A stretch of 64,000 bases of DNA from Acutalibacter sp. (GTDB lineage: Bacteria; Bacillota; Clostridia; Oscillospirales; Acutalibacteraceae), in NCBI GenBank assembly GCA_020025775.1, contig JAHHRN010000005.1, positions 122,025-186,024 of the forward strand, given 5' to 3'. The notes under the pieces are model-generated. The model worked only from the letters and a program-made list of their open reading frames with translations, was not told the origin of the DNA and did not search any database. How positions within the stretch are numbered: the first letter of the stretch is position 1; the number at the start of each line of letters is the position of its first letter. Position numbers and translations under genes: made by a program. Below, piece after piece: positions 1-7,238 of this stretch.

Positions 1-2
1 AA

Positions 3-2240
3 CGCAATAAGATTTACGATAAGATTACTTCGGAAGCAGATATTGAAAACATTAACCGCAAGATTATTGCGATTGCCGACAGACTCGGTAAACCCGTTGT
101 CGCGACCTGCGACGTGCATTTCATCGACCCCGAGGATGCAAGATACCGTGCCATTTTGATGGCATCACAGGGCTTCTCCGATGCCGACAAGCAAGCACCT
201 CTCTATTTTAGAACAACCGAGGAAATGCTCGCGGAATTCTCTTATCTCGGGGAAGATACAGCAAGAGAAATCGTCATTGAAAATCCCAACAAAATTGCGG
301 ATAAAATTGAAGTTATGCGTGCTTTCCCGGATGGCGTTTTCCAGCCCTCCATCGAAGGCAGTGAAGAGGAGCTTACCCGTATTTGCTGGGATAAGGCAAA
401 AGAATGGTATGAATACGAGGGCAAGATTCCGGATATCGTTTCCGAGCGCCTGGAAAAAGAGTTAAAATCCATTATCGAGCACGGTTTCGCAGTTTTGTAT
501 GTTATTGCACAAAAGCTGGTTTGGGACTCGGAAGCGCACGGCTATTTGGTTGGCTCCCGTGGTTCTGTTGGTTCCTCTTTCGTTGCAACAATGGCGGGTA
601 TTTCTGAGGTTAACCCCTTAGCCCCGCACTACAGATGCCCGAAATGCAAATATTCCGAGTTCTTTACCAAGGGAGAATACGGCTCGGGCTTCGATATGCC
701 GAAAAAGAACTGTCCGCATTGTGGTACAGATATGATTCGTGACGGTCATGAAATCCCGTTCGAAACGTTCCTTGGCTTCCACGGCGACAAGCAGCCCGAT
801 ATCGACCTTAACTTCTCCGGCGAATATCAGAGCAAGGCGCACCACTATACAGAAGAGCTTTTCGGTTCGTCACACGTTTTCAAAGCAGGTACAACTGGTT
901 CGGTTGCGGAGAAAACCGCTTACGGCTATGTACGCAAATACTTAGAAGAACGCGGTCAAACAAAATCCAAGGCGGAAATTCAGCGACTCACCGAAGGCTG
1001 TACCGGCGTAAAGCGTACCACCGGTCAGCACCCCGGCGGCATGGTTGTTGTACCGAACGAATATGAAGTATACGACTTCTGCCCGATTCAGTATCCGGCG
1101 GATGATGTATCGAGCACCATGGAAACCACGCACTTTGACTTCCACTCCTTGCACGATACCATTTTGAAGCTCGATATTCTCGGTCACGATAATCCGACTC
1201 TGTATAAGCACTTAGAGGATTTAACGGGCATCCCGGTTATGGATGTCGATGTTTGCGACCCCGAAATCATTCGTCTTTGCACCACGCCCGAACCGCTCGG
1301 CGTTACGGCGGAGGACATTGACTGGCCGACCGGCACACTTTCTATCCCTGAAATGGGTACGTCCTTCGTATGTAAAATGTTGCTCGAAGCACAGCCGAAA
1401 ACCTTTGCCGACCTTTTACAGATTTCCGGACTTTCCCACGGTACGGACGTTTGGACGGGCAACGCGCAGGAGCTGATTAAAAACGGCACCTGTACCATTT
1501 CCGAGGTTATCGGTACACGTGACAGCATTATGATTTATTTAATGCACAAGGGTGTTAACTCGAGCATGGCATTCAATATCATGGAAAAAACGCGTAAAGG
1601 TATCGTTGCAAAAATCGGTTTCCCCGAGGGCGCAGAAGAAGAAATGCGTAAATGTGGTGTGCCCGAGTGGTATATGGATTCCTGCCGTAAGATTAAATAC
1701 ATGTTCCCGAAAGCGCATGCGGCGGCTTACGTTATTGCGGCGCTTCGTTTGGGCTGGTATAAAATTCACAGACCGGTAGAGTACTATGCGGCGTATCTTA
1801 CGGTGCGCGGCGGTGATATGGATGCAGCGGCGGCATTGCAGGGCAAAGAAGCCGTTCACGATCTTTTAGGGAATATTAAAAAGAAAATGGCAGACAAGAC
1901 CGCCACGCAAAAGGAAAAAGACCAGTACACCATTATGCAGATTGTGTATGAAATGCAGGCGAGAGGCGTGGAGTTTTTAGGTGTGGATATTTACAAATCC
2001 ATGGGTACGGACTACACGATAGAAGACGGTAAAATCCGTCTGCCGTTCAGTGCACTTTCCGGCATCGGTGAAAACGCGGCAAAGCAAATGGAAGCCGCCC
2101 GTAATGACGGCGAAGGCAAGTTTATGTCGATTGACGATTTCGGCAGACGCGCCAAGGCGGGTTCCAGCACCTTAGACCTCTTAAAAGAAGTTGGTGCATT
2201 CGGTGATTTGCCGAAGTCTGAACAAATCTCCTTCTTCTAA
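3..2240 (+). CDS. polC: DNA polymerase III alpha subunit, PolC type (5' end outside window)
   Basis: This is the C-terminal half of the replicative polymerase of Bacillota, which extends DNA at the fork. The reading frame is open from base 3, well before the first ATG at 114, so the gene starts outside the window. About 745 residues are present, against roughly 1400 for the family. The fragment carries the polymerase palm region (GSRGSVGSSF, then KQPDIDLNFSG), a four-cysteine zinc motif beginning YRCPKCKYSEF, and the conserved stretch around FPKAHAAAYV. It ends in the tail that follows the helix-hairpin-helix part. The exonuclease domain would lie upstream of the window. Codon use is richer in G and C than in the accessory genes further right, as expected for a core gene. 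Identification is very secure. Confidence 0.97.
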   Translation, partial: RNKIYDKITSEADIENINRKIIAIADRLGKPVVATCDVHFIDPEDARYRAILMASQGFSDADKQAPLYFRTTEEMLAEFSYLGEDTAREIVIENPNKIADKIEVMRAFPDGVFQPSIEGSEEELTRICWDKAKEWYEYEGKIPDIVSERLEKELKSIIEHGFAVLYVIAQKLVWDSEAHGYLVGSRGSVGSSFVATMAGISEVNPLAPHYRCPKCKYSEFFTKGEYGSGFDMPKKNCPHCGTDMIRDGHEIPFETFLGFHGDKQPDIDLNFSGEYQSKAHHYTEELFGSSHVFKAGTTGSVAEKTAYGYVRKYLEERGQTKSKAEIQRLTEGCTGVKRTTGQHPGGMVVVPNEYEVYDFCPIQYPADDVSSTMETTHFDFHSLHDTILKLDILGHDNPTLYKHLEDLTGIPVMDVDVCDPEIIRLCTTPEPLGVTAEDIDWPTGTLSIPEMGTSFVCKMLLEAQPKTFADLLQISGLSHGTDVWTGNAQELIKNGTCTISEVIGTRDSIMIYLMHKGVNSSMAFNIMEKTRKGIVAKIGFPEGAEEEMRKCGVPEWYMDSCRKIKYMFPKAHAAAYVIAALRLGWYKIHRPVEYYAAYLTVRGGDMDAAAALQGKEAVHDLLGNIKKKMADKTATQKEKDQYTIMQIVYEMQARGVEFLGVDIYKSMGTDYTIEDGKIRLPFSALSGIGENAAKQMEAARNDGEGKFMSIDDFGRRAKAGSSTLDLLKEVGAFGDLPKSEQISFF

Positions 2241-2463
2241 TCTTGTGTCGCCGCAGGGCAACGCCCTAAAGCGCTTTCCGCAGAAAGCGAAATCTTATCC
2301 TAAGAAACGTATTTTTAAAGGTGAATTTAGGGCGTAAGCCCTAAAGAGGATGCTTTTTACACGAAAAAAACATCCTCTTGCCGTAAGGCATCAAGGAATA
2401 TAAGAGATACCATAGACACAGAAAAGTCCGCACAGATTTTATTTTCATTTTCTATTGTAACAG

Positions 2464-2496
2464 AAAAAAGGAGAACCAAAACGGTTCTCCTTTTTG
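2464..2496 (+). terminator. Rho-independent terminator
   Basis: The inverted repeat AAAAAGGAGAACC / GGTTCTCCTTTTT has a short A-rich loop and T-rich flanks. It can serve polC read-through on the plus strand and also works on the minus strand. Confidence 0.8.
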
Positions 2497-2544
2497 TTTT
2501 ATAAACTATGTGCGGGTGCTTTTTTATCTTTCTTTCTAAACACA

Positions 2545-2580
2545 AAATCACCGCAGAAGCCGAAACTTCTGCGGTGATTT
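2545..2580 (-). terminator. Terminator downstream of trxA
   Basis: A near-perfect hairpin (AAATCACCGCAGAAG / CTTCTGCGGTGATTT) lies just past the trxA stop in the direction of trxA transcription. It is followed by a T-rich stretch on the minus strand. Confidence 0.75.
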
Positions 2581-2618
2581 GCTTTAAAAAAGGGGGAGAA
2601 ATGAAAAGGCGAATTGAG

Positions 2619-2927
2619 TTAGCGGATCAGCTCTTCGATTTGAGCTTTGCTCCTGCCGCCGACATTTTGGCTGATGGCCTGACCGTCTTTGAATACGACG
2701 AGGGTCGGGATGCTCATGATGCCGAACTTCTGTGCAAGCTCGGGCTCTTCATCCACATCTACCTTAACTACCTTAACGTCGGGATTGTCGTTTGCAACTT
2801 GCTCTAAAATGGGAGCAAGCATTTTGCAAGGACCGCACCAGGTAGCGAAAAAGTCGATTAAGACAGTACCTTTCTGGTCTAAAACTTCAGCTTTAAAAGA
2901 ATCATTTGTAATGTGTAAAACGGACAT
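2619..2927 (-). CDS. trxA: Thioredoxin
   Basis: This 102-residue cytosolic thioredoxin reduces protein disulfides using electrons from thioredoxin reductase. The active site WCGPC is at residues 30-34 (Cys31 and Cys34), and the cis-proline loop IPT sits in its usual place about 40 residues later. Length matches the family exactly. The start is supported by an ideal AGGAGG at 2935-2940, seven bases upstream of the ATG. A consensus sigma-A promoter lies about 115 bases upstream and a terminator follows at once, so the gene appears to be transcribed alone. Redox regulation is possible through a palindrome overlapping the -35 box, but this is inference. Confidence 0.96.
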   Translation of the reverse strand: MSVLHITNDSFKAEVLDQKGTVLIDFFATWCGPCKMLAPILEQVANDNPDVKVVKVDVDEEPELAQKFGIMSIPTLVVFKDGQAISQNVGGRSKAQIEELIR

Positions 2928-3046
2928 TTTGTTGCCTCCTGTTGCCGGATTACGGCGTTATTATTTTTAGTTAGTATGTTCCGGAATCTTTTATAACATA
3001 CGGGTTTTGCGCGTTTTTGTTTGCGCTTCCCGTTTGGATTGTCTAA

Positions 3047-3075
3047 AGTATAACTGAATAAATGACATATGTCAA
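3047..3075 (-). promoter_or_regulatory. trxA promoter with a palindrome over the -35 box
   Basis: On the minus strand TTGACA (3075-3070) and TATACT (3052-3047) are separated by exactly 17 bases. The perfect 12-base palindrome TGACATATGTCA (3063-3074) overlaps the -35 hexamer and could be an operator. Confidence 0.75.
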
Positions 3076-3161
3076 TAATAAATTTGTGAACATTCTGTAA
3101 ATTAGAGTTAAAAGGTAGGAATTAAAGAAAAAAGCGGTAAAATCGGGCAGAGGAGGGCAAA

Positions 3162-3194
3162 AAGAAAAGGCATCGCACGAAAGCGTGCAATGCC
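3162..3194 (-). terminator. Terminator downstream of the alanine symporter
   Basis: The hairpin GGCATTGCACG / CGTGCGATGCC with a TTTC loop is followed on the minus strand by TTTTCTTTTT. It lies just beyond the stop of the symporter gene. Confidence 0.85.
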
Positions 3195-3209
3195 TGAACT
3201 TTTCTGTTT

Positions 3210-4649
3210 TTAATCGTCTTCCCATTTCTTGGCATGTACTTCGTCCCAAATTTCGGGATTGCCGACGCCTGCCTCCTCGGCACGGAAAACAGGATTCTTA
3301 CCTGCTTTCTTTTGACGCATATAGTCTTTCAAAGCGGCAATCGCTTTGTTGCCGAGCAGAAGAATCGCCACAAGGTTAACCATGGCCATAAGACCCATGA
3401 GAATATCGGAGACCGTCCAAATGGTGGTGAAATCCAAAAGTGCACCGACAAAAACTGCCGCAATACAGGTTAAGCGGAATACGAACAGCGCTTTTCTGGA
3501 TTTGGTAATGAATTTGAAGTTCGCTTCGGTGTAGAAATAGTTGCCTACGAGCGAGCTGAACGCAAAGAGGAAAATGGAAATCGTAATGAAGAGCGGACCG
3601 AACTTGCCGACCTGATTGTAAATCGCTGCCTGTACGAAATCCATACCTTTTAAGTTTTCGCTGATCGGAACGCCCGAAAGAAGCAGCATAAAGGCGGTGG
3701 TGGAGCAGATTAAAAGGGTGTCAATAAAGACGGAAAGCATCTGCACAAGACCCTGTTTTACGGGGTGAGAAACATCTGCGCTGGCGGAAGCATTCGGTGC
3801 AGAGCCCATGCCCGCTTCGTTGGAGTAAAGGCCGCGCTTAATGCCCTGCATCACGCAGGAACCGGCGAAGCCGCCGAAGATAGCTTTAAAATTGAACGCC
3901 TGTTTGAAAATCAAACCAAACATATGCGGCACTTCGTTTACATTCTTAAAGATGATATAGAGGCCGAGTGCCATATAGCCGACCGCCATAATCGGAACAA
4001 CCGCAGAAACGAGATTACCGATACGCTTAGTGCCGCCGAAAATGGTAATGGCGGTTAAAACGGCTAAAATGCCGCCGACAACATAACGCCAATAAGAGGT
4101 GCTGTAGTCGGGAATGTAATACTGCAAGGAAGAACCGGCGTTAAAGGATTGCAAAGCATTGAAGCCGTAAGCAAAGCAGAGAATCAAAAGAATCGAAAAT
4201 AAAACGCCCATTTTGCGGTTGCCGAGTGCTTTCTCAATGTAATAAGCTGGACCGCCGACATATTCGCCGCGGATTTTGGTTTTGTACATTTGCGCAAGTG
4301 TGCTTTCAATGAAAGCCGAAGCCGCACCGATGAGTGCCAAAAGCCACATCCAGAAAATCGCACCGTAGCCGCCGATCGCGGTGGAAGCCGCAACTGCGGT
4401 TGCAACGCCTGCGATATTGCCTGTGCCAACACGGCTTGCGGTGGAAATCATCAGCGCTTGGAACGAAGAAATATCTTTGCCGTCCTTTTTCTTTTCACCG
4501 AGCACGCGCAGGGCTTCGGGTACCATGCGGAACTGCACAAATTTTGTGCGGAAGGTGAAATAAAGACCTGCACCGATTAAAAGAATGATTAAAATGTAGG
4601 TGTACATAAAGTCGGATATGTTGCCGAGTATGAGGTTGAGTGTATCCAT
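3210..4649 (-). CDS. Sodium/alanine symporter (AGCS family)
   Basis: A polytopic membrane carrier of about 479 residues with some ten hydrophobic segments. It takes up alanine or glycine with sodium ions. The family signature around VGTGNIAGVATAV followed by GAIFWMWLLALIGA near residue 80-120 is clear, and SNEAGMGSAPNASA is also typical. I place the start at 4649 (MDTLNL) because AAGGGAG lies about seven bases before it; an in-frame ATG 18 bases upstream has no ribosome site. The gene lies back to back with the aminotransferase that is controlled by an alanine T-box, so an alanine role is favoured over other AGCS substrates. The substrate itself remains inference. Confidence 0.92.
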   Translation of the reverse strand: MDTLNLILGNISDFMYTYILIILLIGAGLYFTFRTKFVQFRMVPEALRVLGEKKKDGKDISSFQALMISTASRVGTGNIAGVATAVAASTAIGGYGAIFWMWLLALIGAASAFIESTLAQMYKTKIRGEYVGGPAYYIEKALGNRKMGVLFSILLILCFAYGFNALQSFNAGSSLQYYIPDYSTSYWRYVVGGILAVLTAITIFGGTKRIGNLVSAVVPIMAVGYMALGLYIIFKNVNEVPHMFGLIFKQAFNFKAIFGGFAGSCVMQGIKRGLYSNEAGMGSAPNASASADVSHPVKQGLVQMLSVFIDTLLICSTTAFMLLLSGVPISENLKGMDFVQAAIYNQVGKFGPLFITISIFLFAFSSLVGNYFYTEANFKFITKSRKALFVFRLTCIAAVFVGALLDFTTIWTVSDILMGLMAMVNLVAILLLGNKAIAALKDYMRQKKAGKNPVFRAEEAGVGNPEIWDEVHAKKWEDD

Positions 4650-4730
4650 AAAACGCTCCCTTTTCAAAATTTTGTCTGCTGAACGGTAAGCTCTACAGCT
4701 GCCTTTTTATGCAGACACAAAGACTTCAAT

Positions 4731-4739
4731 ATTATACCA
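4731..4739 (-). promoter_or_regulatory. Extended -10 promoter for the symporter
   Basis: On the minus strand TGGTATAAT forms an extended -10 about 80 bases upstream of the symporter start. No good -35 hexamer stands at normal spacing, which is usual for extended -10 promoters. Confidence 0.5.
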
Positions 4740-4945
4740 TAAATAGTCCACCTTGTCGACAAAAAATTAACGGGAACCTGAGCACATTTGAATGCAGTTC
4801 TAAAATCTACAGAAGAGGAGACGTAAGTGAACGGAACGATCGAATTTTTTCTCCCATAAATCATGTATATTGCCGCACGAATCGGGGAAAAACGAAAAGG
4901 GGCATGGAGAAAAAGCAAGTTTAAAAAAAGTTCAAAATTTTCCAG

Positions 4946-4974
4946 TTGACTTATAGAAAAGTCTGTGTTATCCT
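4946..4974 (+). promoter_or_regulatory. Promoter of the T-box/alaA unit
   Basis: TTGACT (4946-4951), 17 bases, then TATCCT (4969-4974) preceded by TGT, giving an extended -10. It lies just upstream of the T-box leader. Confidence 0.65.
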
Positions 4975-4984
4975 AAGAAACCAA

Positions 4985-5244
4985 AGAACAAAGGCTGTGA
5001 AGGGAAAAATTATATCCCCCCGACATTGCAGAGAGAAGCCGTTAGGTGTAAGGCTTCATGTCGCGATATAAAGCCGTCCCAGAGCTGTGCCCCGAAATGC
5101 AAAAGCAAAAGTAAGCGGCACCGGTTGACTTCCGTTATAGAGTGAAGATTTTTTTAAATCTTCAGAGTGCAGATTTTTCTGAATTTAGGTGGTACCACGG
5201 ATTTTATTCGCCCTAAGTCCTTAAAGGACTTGGGGCGTTTTTTT
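4985..5244 (+). promoter_or_regulatory. T-box leader, predicted alanine (GCC) specifier
   Basis: This leader senses uncharged tRNA and allows read-through when the amino acid is scarce. The T-box consensus AGGTGGTACCACGG is at 5187-5200, and the terminator CGCCCTAAGTCC / GGACTTGGGGCG with a T run is at 5209-5244. Stem I has the apical hairpin with GGTGTAA near 5044. Placing the specifier by comparison with the known glyQS leader (six bases before GAGC) gives GCC at 5073-5075, an alanine codon. The discriminator side reads TGGT, which fits A73 of tRNA-Ala. The element fits the AlaA-like gene it controls. The T-box call is very safe; the specifier was placed by eye. Confidence 0.9.
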
Positions 5245-5276
5245 ATGCCGTTGGCAGAGATAAAGGAGCAATTTTT

Positions 5277-6503
5277 ATGAAAAACTTCAAAAAGGCAGAC
5301 AGATTATGCGGTGTAGCTTATGATATTCGCGGTCCGGTGATGCAGCAGGCGGCAAAAATGATTGCCGACGGACAGGAGGTTTTAAAATTAAACCTCGGCA
5401 ACCCTGCACCGTTTGATTTCCGTGCGCCGAAGGAGATTATTGAAACTTTAAAGGCGAACCTCGAAAATACAGAAGGCTATTCTGCCTCCAACGGCTTGCA
5501 GGAGGCGAGGGAAGCCATTGCGCGTTACTGCCGCCACAAAGGTATACCGAATGTGCGTTTACAGGATATTTATACTGGTAACGGCGTCAGCGAACTGATT
5601 ATCATGTCAATGCAGGCATTTTTAAATCATGACGATGAGGTTCTGGTGCCTGCACCGGATTATCCGCTTTGGACGGCTTCCGTCAAGCTGGCGGGCGGCA
5701 ACCCCGTACATTATGTTTGCGATGAAAACAGTGACTGGATGCCGGATTTGGAGGATATGCGCCGCAAAATCACCCCGAGAACCAAGGGCATTGTTGTGAT
5801 TAACCCGAACAACCCTACCGGTGCACTTTATCCGAAAGAGGTCTTACAGCAGATTGTGGATTTAGCGAGGGAAAAGAACCTTGTGATTTTCGCCGATGAG
5901 ATTTATGACCGCTTGGTTATGGACGGAGAGAAGCACGTGGCGATTGCCTCTTTGGCGCCGGATTTGTTCACCGTGAATTTTAATGGCCTTTCCAAATCCC
6001 ACCTTATCGCTGGTTTTCGATGTGGCTGGATGTGCCTCGGCGGCGATAAAAGCTATGCGAAGGATTTCATCGGCGGTTTAGATTTGCTTTCGACCATGCG
6101 TCTTTGCTCCAATGTGCCGGCACAGTCCGTCATCCCGATTGCCTTGCAGGATTTCGATACTGTAGATCCGCTTTTCCTGCCCGGTGGCAGAATTTATGAG
6201 CAAAGGGAATATATCTATCAGGCGCTTTGCAGTATTCTGGGCATTCAGGTAAAAAAACCAAAAGCAGCCTTTTATATTTTCCCAAAAATGGATATTCAGA
6301 AATTCGGCATTGTCGATGATGAACAGTTTGCCCTCGATTTCTTGAAAGAAAAGAACGTGCTTTTAACCCACGGTACCGCATTTAACTGGGCAACCCCCGA
6401 CCATTTCAGAATCGTCTATTTGCCGAAAGTTGAAGAATTAAAAACCGCCATGGAAAATTTAGCCGACTTCCTGCCCACCTATCACCAAAGCCAAGGTAGA
6501 TAA
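5277..6503 (+). CDS. alaA: Alanine-forming aminotransferase, AlaA type
   Basis: A 408-residue PLP-dependent class I/II aminotransferase. It resembles Escherichia coli AlaA throughout: YDIRGPV near the start, LNLGNPAPF, YTGNGVSELI, VPAPDYPLWT and INPNNPTGA. The Schiff-base lysine is Lys240 in NGLSKSHLIAG. The expected reaction is glutamate plus pyruvate to alanine and 2-oxoglutarate in the cytosol. AAGGAG lies nine bases upstream of the ATG. The alanine-type T-box in front means expression should rise when tRNA-Ala is uncharged, which supports a biosynthetic role. A strong terminator follows. An aspartate or other specificity cannot be excluded, but both context and sequence point to alanine. 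Confidence 0.92.
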   Translation: MKNFKKADRLCGVAYDIRGPVMQQAAKMIADGQEVLKLNLGNPAPFDFRAPKEIIETLKANLENTEGYSASNGLQEAREAIARYCRHKGIPNVRLQDIYTGNGVSELIIMSMQAFLNHDDEVLVPAPDYPLWTASVKLAGGNPVHYVCDENSDWMPDLEDMRRKITPRTKGIVVINPNNPTGALYPKEVLQQIVDLAREKNLVIFADEIYDRLVMDGEKHVAIASLAPDLFTVNFNGLSKSHLIAGFRCGWMCLGGDKSYAKDFIGGLDLLSTMRLCSNVPAQSVIPIALQDFDTVDPLFLPGGRIYEQREYIYQALCSILGIQVKKPKAAFYIFPKMDIQKFGIVDDEQFALDFLKEKNVLLTHGTAFNWATPDHFRIVYLPKVEELKTAMENLADFLPTYHQSQGR

Positions 6504-6540
6504 CCCCTCCAACGAAGCGGAGAAAACAGCTTTGAAAATA

Positions 6541-6577
6541 AAACACACCGCAAGAAAATCCCTCTTGCGGTGTGTTT
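6541..6577 (+). terminator. Terminator after alaA
   Basis: The hairpin AAACACACCGCAAGA / TCTTGCGGTGTGTTT is followed by TTG and a T-rich run. Confidence 0.88.
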
Positions 6578-6630
6578 TTGTTTGCTATAGCCCATAGAAT
6601 GGCTGAAATATAGATTTGCATGTGTTTTCA

Positions 6631-6928
6631 GAATTTTATAACTAAGAAATTACACTACTCTCAAACATGCCGGTTGGTTTCAAAAGATTATTAACGTTTT
6701 ACTACCTTATGAGATTACACTACTCTCAAACTCTGCTGTCATGTTTAGCTCTCCTTTAAAAGTTTTACTACCTTATGAAATTACACTACTCTCAAACAAA
6801 AAACCGTTTTGCTCTGCTGCGTCCGTGTTTTACTACCTTATGAAATTACACTACTCTCAAACTACACCTTGCATATACGAGAAGTGCTCTAAGTTTTACT
6901 ACCTTATGAAATTACACTACTCTCAAAC
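6631..6928 (-). CRISPR. Type II-A CRISPR array, five repeats and four spacers
   Basis: Five 36-base repeats lie at 6631-6666, 6696-6731, 6762-6797, 6827-6862 and 6893-6928. The spacers are 29, 30, 29 and 30 bases. In crRNA sense (minus strand) the repeat begins GTTTGAGAGTAGTG and ends GGTAGTAAAAC, a typical II-A form. The repeat at 6631 is degenerate in its far half, as expected for the leader-distal end, and the 6696 repeat has one A-to-G change. Orientation is also supported by the csn2 stump and leader on the 6929 side. I saw no spacer match inside this window. Confidence 0.97.
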
Positions 6929-7015
6929 CTCAAAGAAGAGTAAAAACGGCACTACATTCCGTCGGTTCTTTCATAAAGCTATTTATAGCATAGCACAGTT
7001 AGGCTTTGCTTTCAA
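6929..7015 (-). promoter_or_regulatory. CRISPR leader with predicted promoter
   Basis: Between the csn2 stump and the first repeat. On the minus strand TTGAAA (7015-7010), 17 bases, then TATGCT (6992-6987) with a TGC extension would start transcription about 50 bases before the first repeat. The leader ends CTTTGAG directly at the repeat, similar to the leader-end motif used for spacer integration in other II-A arrays. Confidence 0.6.
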
Positions 7016-7193
7016 GAATTTCACATAAATCCTTATCTAAAATATACAGCTTTTCTTGGTTTGCTTTTTCAAAATGTACGCCACTTTCTATCAGCAAAAG
7101 TGGAATTTTGCGATAGAGAAGTTCTTTGAAAAACGGCTCTAACTCAGATTCACTGAAATATTGGTGCAGATTTAATAGGATGAAGCAACGCAT
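6999..7193 (-). pseudogene. csn2: csn2 C-terminal remnant
   Basis: About 64 residues survive of the normal roughly 220 of Csn2, the ring protein needed for spacer acquisition in type II-A systems. The segment FILLNLHQYFSESELEPF, then YRKIPLLLIES and ILDKDLCEIL, matches the C-terminal part of Csn2. The ATPase-like core and the N-terminus are gone, and no cas1 or cas2 remains between this stump and cas9, so one deletion probably removed cas1, cas2 and the front of csn2. It cannot be a working Csn2. The remaining frame is open, but I see no good ribosome site. Confidence 0.8.
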
Positions 7194-7198
7194 GGGGC

Positions 7199-7234
7199 AA
7201 AAGGAGGAGAAGAAACGAACTTCTCCCCCTTTTT
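7199..7234 (-). terminator. Terminator between cas9 and the csn2 stump
   Basis: The hairpin GGGGGAGAAG / CTTCTCCTCC with T-rich ends sits immediately after the cas9 stop. It suggests that cas9 is now transcribed separately from the remnant and array. Confidence 0.65.
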
Positions 7235-7238
7235 AGAT

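Larger units (their letters stand above)
2241..2618. other. polC-trxA intergenic region
   Basis: No credible gene lies here. After the polC stop there are several short inverted repeats (agggc/gccct type near 2266 and 2326, and GAGGATG/CATCCTC at 2347-2380), followed by two strong terminator hairpins that are listed separately. The region separates convergent transcription units. Confidence 0.6.

Noticed and set aside
6741..7028. Frame of 95 codons across the repeats at 6741-7028
   Set aside because: It is created by the CRISPR repeats (the same peptide recurs once per repeat unit) and has no ribosome site.
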